Position numbers and translations under genes: made by a program. Of a DNA stretch of 64,000 nucleotides, positions 47,429 through 57,711 are shown piece by piece (position 1 is the first letter of the stretch; each line of letters begins with the position of its first letter). The DNA is from Leptospira bourretii (GTDB taxonomy: Bacteria; Spirochaetota; Leptospiria; Leptospirales; Leptospiraceae). Below the pieces are notes generated by a model, which was given only the letters and a program-made list of their open reading frames with translations, ran no database searches and had not been told where the DNA came from. The DNA lies in assembly GCF_004770145.1 (NCBI RefSeq), contig NZ_RQFW01000010.1, positions 130,001 through 194,000 on the forward strand. Reading direction: 5' to 3'.

Positions 47429-48119
47429 TCTAGAAACTTCCGTTTCATTGATTCATACTGATGCTCTTTCTGTCGGATATCGCAAGGAATTCCCTGTGGT
47501 TTCCGAGATCAATTTACAAATTCATTCCGGAAAAACCTACGCTCTTGTCGGTGGAAATGGTGCAGGAAAAACCACACTCTTTCGTACATTAACAGAACTT
47601 TTACCTCCACTCTCTGGTTCTATCTCGTTTTCCAAAACATTTACTACTTCTTATGTTCCCCAAGCCAAACGTATGTCCTTAGAATTTCCTTTGCGGGTGG
47701 AAGATGTACTTTTGATGCCAAAAAATATTGGCCTTAGTTTTTTACCAAAAAAGAAATTTTCAACGGAAGATTTGGCACTCATTGAAAGAACGGGTGTTAG
47801 TTCTTATTTAAAAAAACAAATCTCACTTTGTAGTGGGGGACAGTTACAAAAAGTTTTAATTCTTCGTTCCCTTCTTACCAAAGCCAATTTGATTTTTTTA
47901 GATGAACCAATGGATTCTTTGGACCATAATGCGAGAGAACTTTTTCAAACTGTTTTGTCCGAATACCTAAAAGAAGGGAATCGGTCCTTATTTTTTATCA
48001 CTCATAGTTTAGAACATGATTGGGGATTTGGATTTGATGAAATTTTTGAAATAGACGAAGGAAAACTCTACAATATCTCCAGTGGAGAAAGGCCACCAAA
48101 CTGCCACCACCATGACTAA
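47406..48119 (+). CDS. znuC: zinc ABC transporter ATP-binding protein
   Basis: A 237-residue ABC ATPase energising zinc import. Walker A GGNGAGKTT is near residue 50, the Q-loop at SYVPQAKRM, signature LCSGGQLQKVLILRS near 140, Walker B LIFLDEP near 160 and the switch His in FFITHSLEHD. The last residues are PPNCHHHD, a possible metal-sensing tail. The ATG at 47406 lies inside the end of znuA; a GTG one codon earlier is in frame. The stop overlaps the permease start by eight bases. Confidence 0.92.
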   Translation: MQAIKPNNLETSVSLIHTDALSVGYRKEFPVVSEINLQIHSGKTYALVGGNGAGKTTLFRTLTELLPPLSGSISFSKTFTTSYVPQAKRMSLEFPLRVEDVLLMPKNIGLSFLPKKKFSTEDLALIERTGVSSYLKKQISLCSGGQLQKVLILRSLLTKANLIFLDEPMDSLDHNARELFQTVLSEYLKEGNRSLFFITHSLEHDWGFGFDEIFEIDEGKLYNISSGERPPNCHHHD

Positions 48120-48966
48120 TATACTTTCTAGTTGGACTTTATTTTTACCACAAATCCTTGTCGGTAGCCTTGTTGGTGCCCTTTTATCAGTTCTCGGAAT
48201 ATTAATCGTACTCCGTGGTATGACTTTTTTTGGTGTCACATTGTCCCAAGCGGTTACTTTTTCTGTCGCCTTATCCTTGTTTATGGAATGGCCGGGAGAA
48301 ATTTTTCCTATTCTTTTCTCTTCTGTTTTAGTTTTTCCACTATTGTATGTCAGAAAACTAAGAGGGATGAAAGAAGAGGTCATTCTTGGAATTCTATTTG
48401 TATTCTTTTCTGCCGCTTCACAATTCATGTTGGCCCTTGGTGGGAATGTTCAAAATCATTTGATGGCTGCTTTTTTTGGTGATATTTTAACTTCACAAGT
48501 AAGGGCCGATTCCTTTGGGATTTACATCGCTATCTTCTTTTTTATTCTTTATCTCAGTTTTTTCAGACGTTTTCTTTTTATTAGTTTTGATCGGGATGAA
48601 TACAAAATCCAAGTGGGAAATCCTCTTCCCTTTGATCTTTTGTTTTATATCATTTTGGCAGCCTCTCTTACCGTTGCAGTTAATTTACTCGGAACTTTTT
48701 ATAGCATTGCCCATCTCATTTTACCTGTATTTGCCCTGTTACCTATCATTCGATCCTTAAAACTATTAACTGTTGTTTGTGTTTTGTTTTCAGTATTTGC
48801 AACAATATCTGGTTTTTTAATTTCCCTTGTGGGAATTGAAAGAAACGGAGAGTTGATCTATTTTCCCACTTCCTCAAGTATCATCCTTGTACTCTGTGGA
48901 CTTGCATTTTTTCTCCATCTTCTTCGGTTTCTAATCACTTCCGTTTTTTCCAAATCTGTCCGATAG
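48112..48966 (+). CDS. znuB: zinc ABC transporter permease
   Basis: A 284-residue permease of the ABC-3 type with about eight membrane helices. Family phrases include [20 protein letters not shown] near residue 20, [12 protein letters not shown] and the late [20 protein letters not shown]. It transports the metal delivered by ZnuA. I chose ATG 48112; a GTG at 48082 in the same frame would extend it into znuC. It ends the zinc operon; the methyltransferase gene follows after seven bases. Confidence 0.9.
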   Translation: MTNILSSWTLFLPQILVGSLVGALLSVLGILIVLRGMTFFGVTLSQAVTFSVALSLFMEWPGEIFPILFSSVLVFPLLYVRKLRGMKEEVILGILFVFFSAASQFMLALGGNVQNHLMAAFFGDILTSQVRADSFGIYIAIFFFILYLSFFRRFLFISFDRDEYKIQVGNPLPFDLLFYIILAASLTVAVNLLGTFYSIAHLILPVFALLPIIRSLKLLTVVCVLFSVFATISGFLISLVGIERNGELIYFPTSSSIILVLCGLAFFLHLLRFLITSVFSKSVR

Positions 48967-48973
48967 ATACTAT

Positions 48974-49861
48974 GTGGAACTAATCCCTTGTAATAGTTGC
49001 GGTGAAAATCGTTTCCGTCCCATTTTTACAAAAGAAAGCCCTCTGGGTGAATCTTTTTCCATTGTCTCTTGTGTTCGTTGTGGGTTAGTCCAAGTAAATC
49101 CCCAACCGGATTTTTTAGCGGTAAAAAAGTATTACGACGATTCTTATTTTACCCAAAGGACAGAACGAGGGTATGACAATTATTATTCAGATAAACTTCG
49201 AAGAGAGATCTCAAGGGTCTTCCAACTCAATCTAAAGGATTTGGATTTTTTTTCTTGGGAGAAGGAACGTAATTCTTTTTTGTTACCAGGTGAAAAACTT
49301 TCCTCTTTGGACATTGGATGTGCGGCCGGTTACTTTGTGGCATACCAAAAAGATCGTGGTTACGACGCCTTTGGAATTGAAATTGCCGATGGTCCTGTAC
49401 GATTTGCGAGAGAAACCTTAAAACTCAATATCTTCCAAGAGAACTTTTTGGATTGGGACAATCAGTTCCAAAAACAATTCGATGTCATCACACTTTGGGC
49501 GACCATCGAACACCTTCACAAACCTAAGGAAACCTTAGAAAAGATTCAAAAACATTTAAAACCTGGCGGGGTGTTGATCTTATCCACCTGTCGTTATGGG
49601 TTCCTTGCGAAACTGGGCGGGAAAAATTGGCGCTATCTCAATGTCCCTGAACATCTATATTATTACTCTTATAAAGGATTAAAAAAATTACTACTGAGTT
49701 TGGGTTTTGAGAAACCAGTTTCTTTTACCTATGGAAGCGGAATGACCTCACGTGCCGGAGCAAGTTTATTTTTCAAACTCCGGAAACGTGTGATGGACCA
49801 ACTTGTAAAATGGTTTCAGTTAGGTGATATGATGGTGTATATGGTGAGGAAGGTGGGTTAA
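48974..49861 (+). CDS. class I SAM-dependent methyltransferase with zinc-ribbon N-terminus
   Basis: A 295-residue protein. The first 40 residues carry two CxxC pairs (C6/C9 and C33/C36), a small zinc ribbon found in sugar- and lipid-modifying methyltransferases. The SAM-binding motif I is [10 protein letters not shown] near residue 113, with post-motif FGIEI and motif [12 protein letters not shown] further on. The substrate is unknown. Start is GTG 48974, since the ATG two bases earlier is quickly stopped. It may be co-transcribed with znuB; the 3' end overlaps tmk by four bases. Confidence 0.85.
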   Translation: MELIPCNSCGENRFRPIFTKESPLGESFSIVSCVRCGLVQVNPQPDFLAVKKYYDDSYFTQRTERGYDNYYSDKLRREISRVFQLNLKDLDFFSWEKERNSFLLPGEKLSSLDIGCAAGYFVAYQKDRGYDAFGIEIADGPVRFARETLKLNIFQENFLDWDNQFQKQFDVITLWATIEHLHKPKETLEKIQKHLKPGGVLILSTCRYGFLAKLGGKNWRYLNVPEHLYYYSYKGLKKLLLSLGFEKPVSFTYGSGMTSRAGASLFFKLRKRVMDQLVKWFQLGDMMVYMVRKVG

Positions 49862-50463
49862 CCTTCGAGTGATTTTAATATATCCTCAACACAGAAGACC
49901 ACCACTTCCTCAAGTTCCGCTGTAGCATCCACAAAGATTGTAGACTCTGGTAAAATTGCCAAATAGTTTTGGTAGATGCGGGTCTGTTCCGAATCGACAT
50001 CAAAAACTTCTGCTTTCCCACCTCGGCTTGTTCTACGTTCTTGTGCTTCTTCTGGTGATAGGTCTAAAAAATAAACTCGGTTGGGTTCAGGAAATCCTCT
50101 ATCTTCATTTTTATATAAGATGTCGGCTGCATGTTCTTCATCTCTACCTTGGTAAGCGGCAGTGGAAAAATAATAACGATCTTGTACAATTGATTTACCA
50201 CTCTTTAACGTTGGTAAGATGACCTCATTCACAGAACACTCACGATCAGCAATAAAGGTTTCAATTTGTTCTTCTTTTGTTAGTTTGAGTTTTCCTTGTA
50301 GGAACTCTCTGATTTTTTTTCCGTGCACACTGTCTGTTGGCTCTCTATGCCATAGATTTGGAATGGATTTTGTTAAAAGTACTTCCGATACCATTCGAGA
50401 GACGGTGGTTTTCCCGGATCCATCGATCCCTTCAAAGACAAAGAACTGATTATTTTGGGGCAT
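49858..50463 (-). CDS. tmk: thymidylate kinase
   Basis: A 201-residue enzyme that phosphorylates dTMP to dTDP for DNA synthesis. The P-loop [11 protein letters not shown] is at residues 10-20, the DR-Y/H motif [13 protein letters not shown] near 95, and the lid region [10 protein letters not shown] near 145. Length is normal for bacterial Tmk. The gene is convergent with the methyltransferase gene and divergent from the small lipoprotein at 50543. Confidence 0.95.
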   Translation of the reverse strand: MPQNNQFFVFEGIDGSGKTTVSRMVSEVLLTKSIPNLWHREPTDSVHGKKIREFLQGKLKLTKEEQIETFIADRECSVNEVILPTLKSGKSIVQDRYYFSTAAYQGRDEEHAADILYKNEDRGFPEPNRVYFLDLSPEEAQERRTSRGGKAEVFDVDSEQTRIYQNYLAILPESTIFVDATAELEEVVVFCVEDILKSLEG

Positions 50464-50542
50464 ATCCCCTCCATTTTAAGAATGGTCGTTTTTTCCTCGA
50501 CTTATTTACTAAACTCGGCAATTTAGTCTAAGGAGCAAAAAC

Positions 50543-50707
50543 ATGAAAAAAATTTCGTCTATGCTGATCATTGCTTTTTTGGCTGTATTTATGATTAACT
50601 GTGCCTCTGAAGAAGTTAAACAAACGCCAGTTGTGGAAGAACCAAAACCTTCCAAAAAACCAAAATTGGATGAGTCATTCAAAACTAGAGCTAGAGATAT
50701 TAAATAA
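50543..50707 (+). CDS. 54-residue small lipoprotein
   Basis: A short intact gene with AAGGAGC eight bases before the ATG and a strong terminator 19 bases after the stop. The product begins MKKISSMLIIAFLAVFMINC, a textbook spirochaetal lipoprotein signal with lipobox MINC, followed by 34 hydrophilic residues rich in Lys, Pro and Glu. Small lipoproteins of this kind are common in Leptospira; function is unknown. It is probably highly expressed given its ribosome binding site and own terminator. Confidence 0.8.
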   Translation: MKKISSMLIIAFLAVFMINCASEEVKQTPVVEEPKPSKKPKLDESFKTRARDIK

Positions 50708-50725
50708 TTTCTACTCAAAATAAGG

Positions 50726-50757
50726 ACCACCCCGGGCAACTTGGGTGGTTTTTTTTT
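50726..50757 (+). terminator. Rho-independent terminator after the small lipoprotein gene
   Basis: Arms ACCACCC and GGGTGGT form a 7-bp stem with a ten-base loop and are followed by nine T residues. Confidence 0.88.
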
Positions 50758-50898
50758 ACCATTCCGCTTAATTAATAAGCAAAATTAGCTTTTTTCTCCA
50801 GCACTTTTTCCCTCTTGCCTCTTCTTTGAGCAATTTGCAGTAAAATTCCCTACAATGCTTATTGGTACCGATCTTGCATTAAATGACTGTATCCATCT

Positions 50899-52158
50899 AT
50901 GATTACAGAAAGAGAAAGTCATCAGCTTCTGCGCGATTGGAAAGAATGGTTGTCAGGCGGAACCCTTGTCCCTGTTTTCCAACCCATCCTTTCGTCAGAA
51001 TCCACTGGCATTTACGGTTATGAACTCCTTGGTCGTCTTTCCACACCGGAAGGACTGATAAGCCTCGGCGAATTCTTTTTATCCCAGACTTTTGGTTATG
51101 ATGAAATTTTTTTCTTAAAAAAGAAAGTTGATGAAGAGATTCGTTTTTCGGCCTTACAAAAATTTGCAAAAGAAGCTCCTGCTGAAACGAAGTTGTTTTT
51201 AAACATTTCACCGAACGTAATGTACCATGCGTTATTACAAATGGAAACAACCCTTCCACAAACCATTCAGATGGTGAGAGAAGTTGGAGTGGATCCAGAA
51301 CGAATTGTCATTGAGATTACGGAAGAAAGATTTCCACATAATTTAGAATTATTACGCCCCGTTCTGAATTTATATCGTCAAGAAGGATTCTCCATTGCTG
51401 TGGATGATGCCGGATCTGAGGCCAGTAATTTAGATCGAATCGGGCTCTTCCATCCGGAGATCATCAAGGTCGACTTACAGATGTTAAGAAGGTCAACATT
51501 CTCCAGAAACTTCAAAGAAATTTTACTCAACTTATCTAAGCTAGGTGAGTCTTTGGGGAGTAGTTTACTTTTTGAAGGAATTGAATCGGAAGATGAACTT
51601 TACAATGCTTTAAATTATGGGGCAAGATACATCCAAGGTTTTTATTTTGCCAAACCCGAACCACTGTTTGCAAAACGATTTGATTATAGAACCGAAATGC
51701 AATCATCCTTAGAATACTTTCATGCACGCAAACAATCTGAGATGAATCGTCAAATCGAATGGGAGACCATTTGGAAAGATAAATTGTCTGAAATCATGAT
51801 GGGATTTACCGAAGAAAATGGAATTTGGGAATGGAAGGGTGGATTTGAAACCAATGTTTTTGGAGATGGGGATTTTTTTAGGATGTACATCACAAACCCA
51901 CTTGGATTCCAGGTTTCTCCCAATTATTCTCGTGACAAAACGGGGAATATGGAACCAGATTATTCCTTTCTTGGAAAAAACTGGTCCTTTCGCCCATATT
52001 TTTTTGAACATTTGCATAAATCCAAAACCAGTCGGGATGCTTGGACTCTCTCCCAAATGTACCATGATATTTCCGAACGAATGATGTTACGGACATTCGC
52101 TAGAAATCTTTCGGAAAATTTGATTTTATTCATCGATGTGGTGGTTTCAAGGTCCTGA
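50899..52158 (+). CDS. EAL-domain c-di-GMP phosphodiesterase
   Basis: A 419-residue protein with an EAL domain at about 20-265 and a C-terminal 150-residue region of unknown type that may be a PAS-like or Cache-like sensor. Catalytic positions look intact: E42 in YELLGR, Asn in FLNISPN, EITEE, the metal pair in VDDAGS, Lys in IIKVD, and FEGIE with QGFYF. The first motif reads ELL in place of EAL. It should degrade c-di-GMP to pGpG in the cytoplasm. The next gene starts 33 bases after its stop. Confidence 0.9.
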   Translation: MITERESHQLLRDWKEWLSGGTLVPVFQPILSSESTGIYGYELLGRLSTPEGLISLGEFFLSQTFGYDEIFFLKKKVDEEIRFSALQKFAKEAPAETKLFLNISPNVMYHALLQMETTLPQTIQMVREVGVDPERIVIEITEERFPHNLELLRPVLNLYRQEGFSIAVDDAGSEASNLDRIGLFHPEIIKVDLQMLRRSTFSRNFKEILLNLSKLGESLGSSLLFEGIESEDELYNALNYGARYIQGFYFAKPEPLFAKRFDYRTEMQSSLEYFHARKQSEMNRQIEWETIWKDKLSEIMMGFTEENGIWEWKGGFETNVFGDGDFFRMYITNPLGFQVSPNYSRDKTGNMEPDYSFLGKNWSFRPYFFEHLHKSKTSRDAWTLSQMYHDISERMMLRTFARNLSENLILFIDVVVSRS

Positions 52159-52191
52159 AAGGTTTTGCGAAAATCCCTCTCTTGGGAGATG

Positions 52192-54141
52192 ATGACAATC
52201 AATATGGCAAAAATACAATTTTTGCAATTACCAGTGCCTCCTCCTTCCTACTATGCAGCCACGGGAAATGTTCCCCTAGCAGCTGCTAGTTTGGCAAGTT
52301 GTCTTGAGTCCAAAGAAGATCCCGTTTTAGGCATCCAACCCTTTGTCATTCCCCCGGAAGATACGGATTCTTTGGGAGACCTTGAACTCATTGAAAGGAT
52401 CGTCAAAGAAGGACCTGATTTTTTAGGCCTCTCTCTTTATTTATGGAACACGGAACGTAGCCTTTACATAGCCAAAGAAGTTAAAAAACGAAATCCAGAA
52501 ACAAAAATCCTTATAGGTGGGCCAGAGGTCAATGAAGACAACCCTTATGTTTTGGGGGAGGCAGGTTATGATATCGCTGTGTCGGGAGAAGCCGAACATA
52601 GCTTTCGGAACCTTATGCGAACCATCCTATCCCAATCATCTTTGGATGGACTCGAAAATGTGGCCTATCGGAAAGAAAACGGAACACTCACTTCCTTTGG
52701 AAAACAGGCAGCGGCAAATTTCCCTCTCACGGACTTTCCTTCGCCCTATACCACTGGCCATTTACAAGTAGATCCCAGACGTTCCACATATTTGGAAACG
52801 GTTCGCGGTTGTAAATCGCAGTGTACATATTGTTTTTATCCTAAGTCTTCCCAAAATCTTCGGACTCTTGACATTCCAGAAACCATTCGATTGATTTCTG
52901 ACTTAAAGGAAAAAGGAGCAAGGGAACTTGTTTTTTTAGATCCAACTTTCAACCATAGACCTGGTTTCGAAAACTTTTTAGATGCCATTGCGGAAGTGAA
53001 CTCCGATGGCCAGATGTCTATGTTTGCCGAATTACGTTCAGAAGGTGTGACACCTAAAATTGCAACTAAACTTCGTAAGGCGGGATTCACTCGAGTGGAA
53101 CTAGGGCTTCAATCCGTAAACGAAGAAACTTTGAAACGTGTGAAACGATACGGTAGCCCACACAAAGTAGCAGAAGTTGCAAAGATGTTAGCTGGTGAAG
53201 GAATGGAATTACTTCTTGATCTTATCATTGGTCTTCCTGGTGACAAACCGGATGATGTGGAAAGAGGAATTCATTTCTTTTTAGAACATGGTCTTGGGGA
53301 ATGGGTCCAAGCCTTTCCATTGTCCGTTTTGCCAGGGACTGCCATGCGCCGGGATGCAGAAAAAGAAGGACTTTCTTTTATGCCAACACCGCCTTACCGG
53401 ATCATTGAAACTCCGACCTTTAGTCAGAGGGACTTAACAGAGTCTTTGTACTTTGCAGAAGATTTACTCGAAAGACGACTGGATGAATTCCCAAGACCAT
53501 TCTTATGTGCACCAGATCCTGGAAAAAATGACAGAATGGATCTGGAATTTTTTAGTTCAGAAATTCGGTTTTTTAGTTCTGGGTCAAAGAATTCATTTGC
53601 AAAGGCAAAGGATTGGTCGGGGAGTCGCCATCACAGTGTTTGGTTCCATTCACAAAACTTGGGAAAGGATCTTTCTTTGATCCAAACCTTCATCAAAGAA
53701 CGAATTAGTTCCGAACCTTTTGCAACCATCGACTTTGTGATTCCGTTGGTCTCTGTTCCGAAACCAAAGGAAGTGACAAATCTTGTTTCGACACTAGAGT
53801 CCAAACGAAATTCTTATTTATCCAGAACTTTGGCGCATCGGGGAGAAAACCTCCAACACCGATTGGTCTTTGTGATCGATGGACAAAAGTTGGAACTAAA
53901 GAATTGGCGAGATAAAGAACTGGAATCTAGTGCCTATTTGATTTATGAAAAACTCCCTACAAGTAAAATCAAAAGTTTGGATCTCTCAGGAGAATCTTTT
54001 TATTTGGTGGATGGAGAAGAAGTTGATCCAAAGGATTTCGAATTTTTAAAACAAAATATGGATCCAGAGACCATTACCTTTTCATCTAGAAAATTAGAAG
54101 AAAGATGGTCTATAGAAGTTTTAGGTTACGGAGAACTCTAA
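52192..54141 (+). CDS. B12-binding domain radical SAM protein
   Basis: About 649 residues. The N-terminal half holds a cobalamin-binding-like Rossmann domain (FLGLSLYLWNTERSLYIA and KILIGGPEVNED near 110). The radical SAM core has the cluster motif RGCKSQCTYCFY (C207, C211, C214), and RVELGLQSVNEETLKRV near 315. The last 200 residues belong to a DUF4080-like tail. Such proteins methylate or modify unusual substrates; which one is unknown. Several starts are possible; ATG 52192 follows GGGAG closely, while 52165 (TTG) and 52204 (ATG) are alternatives. Confidence 0.88.
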   Translation: MTINMAKIQFLQLPVPPPSYYAATGNVPLAAASLASCLESKEDPVLGIQPFVIPPEDTDSLGDLELIERIVKEGPDFLGLSLYLWNTERSLYIAKEVKKRNPETKILIGGPEVNEDNPYVLGEAGYDIAVSGEAEHSFRNLMRTILSQSSLDGLENVAYRKENGTLTSFGKQAAANFPLTDFPSPYTTGHLQVDPRRSTYLETVRGCKSQCTYCFYPKSSQNLRTLDIPETIRLISDLKEKGARELVFLDPTFNHRPGFENFLDAIAEVNSDGQMSMFAELRSEGVTPKIATKLRKAGFTRVELGLQSVNEETLKRVKRYGSPHKVAEVAKMLAGEGMELLLDLIIGLPGDKPDDVERGIHFFLEHGLGEWVQAFPLSVLPGTAMRRDAEKEGLSFMPTPPYRIIETPTFSQRDLTESLYFAEDLLERRLDEFPRPFLCAPDPGKNDRMDLEFFSSEIRFFSSGSKNSFAKAKDWSGSRHHSVWFHSQNLGKDLSLIQTFIKERISSEPFATIDFVIPLVSVPKPKEVTNLVSTLESKRNSYLSRTLAHRGENLQHRLVFVIDGQKLELKNWRDKELESSAYLIYEKLPTSKIKSLDLSGESFYLVDGEEVDPKDFEFLKQNMDPETITFSSRKLEERWSIEVLGYGEL

Positions 54142-54142
54142 A

Positions 54143-55300
54143 TTAGGATTTGTGATTTTGTTTTCGAAAGAATTCCACGTTTTCCAAAAATCTTTTTTTC
54201 TCACCGGAACGAGAAGAATGTCCCGCAATCGCTAAGCCAACCGTTAGGTGGCCTTCTTCATTTTTTGTAATGGTTTTGATTGTCCCAAATGCCGTAAGAG
54301 GGGATTGCATTCTAAAAAATATATCAAACTGGAATCCTGAAAGTTTTGGTAAACTTTGAATCAAATCAGGGTGGTCAACAATCACTTTGAGTCCACCTTC
54401 CGAAATATCAATCACTGGAAATTTCCCGTCCGACTTGATCATATTCGAATGGCGAATCCGATCTACCATTTCAAAACATAAAGTTTTCATCTCCATGGCT
54501 TTCAGCAAATCAAAGGTTTCTGTTTTGCTTTGCATTTGGATGTATCCAATCGGAATGGATTCTTCTTCATCAGTTAAATAGAGAATGGGAAGGATGAGTT
54601 CTGATTTGATTTTTTGGTTTCGTTTGTTATTGATTTCTTTATCAATATCTTCTTCGATTTCTTCTGAAAAAACCAAAAAGTCTTCGTTGGGTGCTGTTTC
54701 ATAGGATTTGCGATCGGTGGCATCTTCTAACAACAAACCCTTTTTTGTTTTTTTGATTTGGCGGATGATTTCTGAGTCTTCGCTGGAGTTAAAAGTGGAA
54801 ATTTTAATAAAATCCACCGAGTTTTTGAGTTTGGTTTCATAGTCCTGGAAGTTCACTTTGACTGCCGTTGGGACGTGAAACATATCGGTTTCAATTTTTG
54901 CCTTACTGGAAACCACGTTGGTGATCCAGGCAGACCCAGGTGGGACAGGAATCCTTGAACTTTCCCTATCTTTTTTTGCGATGGCAATTTTATCTAAATG
55001 AAGGACGTACTGCGATTCCCCTTTTTCTTGTTCTACCGTACATTCCAGATGCAGGTAACGGCCTAAAATTTTATAGAGAGTGATTTTTTGGCCCACGGAT
55101 AAGGTCATGGTGGGGCGAACGCTCACAAGGACCTTGTTCCCATCCGCAGAGACTTTTTTTAAAAAACAACTTTCGCCAGAATGGATATTGTCTTTTAGAC
55201 TCAATTCCTGGTTTAATAAAAATTTCGTCAAAACATGGAGTTTTTTTTCTTTGTCAGAAAAAACATCCAAAGATCGCTTACTTCTTTCTAGTGTTTCCAT
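54143..55300 (-). CDS. DUF1577-family PilZ-like protein
   Basis: A 385-residue protein of a type I recall as DUF1577, largely restricted to Leptospira. The N-terminal 130 residues include a beta-rich, YcgR-N-like part (VSVRPTMTLSVGQKITLYK). The C-terminal 100 residues resemble a PilZ domain with DISEGGLKV near residue 295, but a clear RxxxR motif for c-di-GMP binding is not obvious. No membrane segment. It sits between two c-di-GMP- or radical-related genes and diverges from guaB. Confidence 0.75.
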   Translation of the reverse strand: METLERSKRSLDVFSDKEKKLHVLTKFLLNQELSLKDNIHSGESCFLKKVSADGNKVLVSVRPTMTLSVGQKITLYKILGRYLHLECTVEQEKGESQYVLHLDKIAIAKKDRESSRIPVPPGSAWITNVVSSKAKIETDMFHVPTAVKVNFQDYETKLKNSVDFIKISTFNSSEDSEIIRQIKKTKKGLLLEDATDRKSYETAPNEDFLVFSEEIEEDIDKEINNKRNQKIKSELILPILYLTDEEESIPIGYIQMQSKTETFDLLKAMEMKTLCFEMVDRIRHSNMIKSDGKFPVIDISEGGLKVIVDHPDLIQSLPKLSGFQFDIFFRMQSPLTAFGTIKTITKNEEGHLTVGLAIAGHSSRSGEKKRFLENVEFFRKQNHKS

Positions 55301-55397
55301 AAAAGGTCGTGTTACTTACTATTATCGGACGAATTTCTCCTGAAATTCTCTTGCAAGGAGAGTTTTCTTACCTAAAGTAGAAAAAGGAAGGATAATT

Positions 55398-56924
55398 ATG
55401 TCAAATCAACCCCTACCAGGATCCGAGCTTTTCGATGGAGTCAGTGGACAAGAGCTCTTCTCGGTCAACATGGGACTCACGTATCGGGACTTTTTGGTTT
55501 TACCCGGATACATCGATTTTAACCCAAGCGATGTAGAACTCGAAACCAAACTTTCCAAAAACATTTCACTCAAAAGACCTCTCATGAGTTCTCCTATGGA
55601 CACTGTTACTGAGTCAGAAATGGCAATTGCACAAGCTCTTATGGGTGGAATCGGAATTATACATTATAACAATAGTATTGATGAACAAGTTGATTTAGTT
55701 CGCAAAGTAAAACGATACGAAAATGGATTTATCAAAGACCCGATCCTTCTTTCTCCTGAACATACACTTGCAGATTTAGATGCAGTTAAGGAAAAATATG
55801 GATTCAGTGGAATTCCCATCACTGAAGATGGAACCGCCAGTACAAAGTTAGTTGGTATTGTGACCAACCGAGATGTGGATTTTGAAAGAGACCGTGACAT
55901 TAAACTCGGGAAGGTGATGACAACGGAGCTTATCACTGCAAATGTTGGAATTAGTTTACAAGAAGCAAATAACATCCTTCGTACGAGTAAAAAAGGGAAA
56001 TTACCGATTGTAGACAAACAAGGAAAACTTGTGGCTCTGATTTGCCGCAGTGACCTGAAAAAAAATAAAGAATTTCCTCAATCTTCCAAAGATGACCAAA
56101 AGAGACTACGAGTGGGTGCCGCTCTTTCCACCTTACCAGAGTCACGTGATCGTATGGCAGCACTTGCCGAAGTAGGGGTGGATGCGATCATCATTGATTC
56201 AGCGCAAGGAAACTCAAGTTACCAAATGGAAATGATCCAATGGATCAAATCTAACTTTCCAAACATCGATGTAATTGGTGGAAACGTGGTCACAAAAGCA
56301 CAAGCAGCAAACCTCATTGCAGCTGGTGCCGATGGTCTTCGGATTGGAATGGGACCTGGATCTATTTGTATCACTCAAGATACAATGGCAGTGGGTCGTG
56401 CACAAGCAACTGCCGTATTTAAAACTGCTGAGTATGCTAGGGAACATGGAGTTCCGGTAATTGCTGATGGTGGAATTTCCAATATTGGGGACATTGCCAA
56501 TGCACTCGCGATTGGAGCCTCTATGTGTATGATGGGTTCCATGTTTGCAGGAACAAAAGAAGCACCGGGTGAGTATTTTTATGAAAATGGAATTCGTCTA
56601 AAGAAATATCGGGGAATGGCTAGTTTGGAGGCGATGAGTAAGGGTGGGGACAAACGGTATTTCTCTGAATCACAAAAGATCAAAGTTGCCCAAGGTGTAT
56701 CTGGATATGTTGTGGACAAAGGATCAGTCCTAAATCTCATTCCTTATCTTGTGCAAGGACTCAGACAAAGTTTCCAAGATATGGGGTTTAGAAATATTCC
56801 CGACTTACACAAAGCTTTACGAGAAGGAAAACTTCGTTTTGAAAGAAGAACAGAATCGGCCCAAGCACAAGGTAGTGTGCATGGTTTGTATTCTTACACT
56901 AAACCTTCCATGAGGGCGGAATAA
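55398..56924 (+). CDS. guaB: inosine-5'-monophosphate dehydrogenase
   Basis: GuaB oxidises IMP to XMP with NAD, the committed step of GMP synthesis. The 508-residue enzyme has the TIM barrel split by a Bateman domain (two CBS motifs, about 112-230). The catalytic Cys324 lies in [10 protein letters not shown], followed by the flap motif [16 protein letters not shown] near 405. The start has AAGGAAGG at good spacing. Two small genes, a LolA-like gene and rsmE, follow within ten bases each and are likely co-transcribed. Confidence 0.97.
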   Translation: MSNQPLPGSELFDGVSGQELFSVNMGLTYRDFLVLPGYIDFNPSDVELETKLSKNISLKRPLMSSPMDTVTESEMAIAQALMGGIGIIHYNNSIDEQVDLVRKVKRYENGFIKDPILLSPEHTLADLDAVKEKYGFSGIPITEDGTASTKLVGIVTNRDVDFERDRDIKLGKVMTTELITANVGISLQEANNILRTSKKGKLPIVDKQGKLVALICRSDLKKNKEFPQSSKDDQKRLRVGAALSTLPESRDRMAALAEVGVDAIIIDSAQGNSSYQMEMIQWIKSNFPNIDVIGGNVVTKAQAANLIAAGADGLRIGMGPGSICITQDTMAVGRAQATAVFKTAEYAREHGVPVIADGGISNIGDIANALAIGASMCMMGSMFAGTKEAPGEYFYENGIRLKKYRGMASLEAMSKGGDKRYFSESQKIKVAQGVSGYVVDKGSVLNLIPYLVQGLRQSFQDMGFRNIPDLHKALREGKLRFERRTESAQAQGSVHGLYSYTKPSMRAE

Positions 56925-56933
56925 CAATTTTTA

Positions 56934-57707
56934 ATGAGATACCTTTGGATCTTCATATTCTTTTTTAGTTTCGTTTCGGTAGATGCGCAAGGGGCACCTG
57001 ATTCGAGTTTGTCGGCACAGGAACTTTTGGCTAGACTTGACCGAGAAATGGATTTCGGAAAAGGCCTTGTCAAAGGAACTTACGTTCTCATTCGCAGAAA
57101 CGGAACTTCGGAAACTTGGAAGATCAATCGGTTTTTTAATGGTGAGGATGCTCTCCTTCTTTTTGATCGAAAGGGAAGAGGGCTTGAATCCAAACTTTTG
57201 ACTAAGGACGAAGGAGAAAATGTTTTTTTCTTCAATGTCCTCAGTGCCAAACTCTTTCGAAAAACAGATGATGAAAAATATGAATCTCTGATGGGGACTG
57301 GTTTTTTTTACGTCGATCTTTCTGGATACTCTTATCAGGCCAATTACAACCCGTTAGTGAATACTGATTTGGAAATTGGTGGAGAAGTTTATTACCGAGT
57401 TTCTTTGAAACCCATCTTACCTTATTTTTATAAAAAATTAGTATTACTCATTGGGAAAAAGGATCTCAAACCTTACCGCGTGGACTTTCACGATCGAGAC
57501 GGAATTTTATTCAAAACATTGAACTTGAAGTATGGTCCTGTGAAGGTGAAAGAAGTTTCGGGAAAGGTGGAAGAAATTCAAAAAGCTTCTCGGCTAGAGA
57601 TGTTAGATTTGAACACAGGTAGCATTACGGTTTGGGAAATCCAAGAAGTGGATAAATCAGTAAATCCTGATGTTTCTTTGTTCGCAGTTGATAATTTGAG
57701 TCGCTAA
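56934..57707 (+). CDS. LolA/MucB-like outer-membrane lipoprotein-sorting family protein
   Basis: A 257-residue exported protein (signal MRYLWIFIFFFSFVSVDAQ). It has the half-barrel pattern of the LolA superfamily: KGTYVLIRRNGTSETWKINR, then LLFDRKGRGLESKLL, FRKTDDEKYESLMGTGFFY and KPYRVDFHDRDG. This subgroup (DUF4292/COG2834-like) often accompanies RND transporters and binds lipids in the periplasm, but none is nearby. The GGAATAAC sequence of guaB's end lies just before the ATG, so translation may be coupled. Confidence 0.8.
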   Translation: MRYLWIFIFFFSFVSVDAQGAPDSSLSAQELLARLDREMDFGKGLVKGTYVLIRRNGTSETWKINRFFNGEDALLLFDRKGRGLESKLLTKDEGENVFFFNVLSAKLFRKTDDEKYESLMGTGFFYVDLSGYSYQANYNPLVNTDLEIGGEVYYRVSLKPILPYFYKKLVLLIGKKDLKPYRVDFHDRDGILFKTLNLKYGPVKVKEVSGKVEEIQKASRLEMLDLNTGSITVWEIQEVDKSVNPDVSLFAVDNLSR

Positions 57708-57711
57708 ACCT

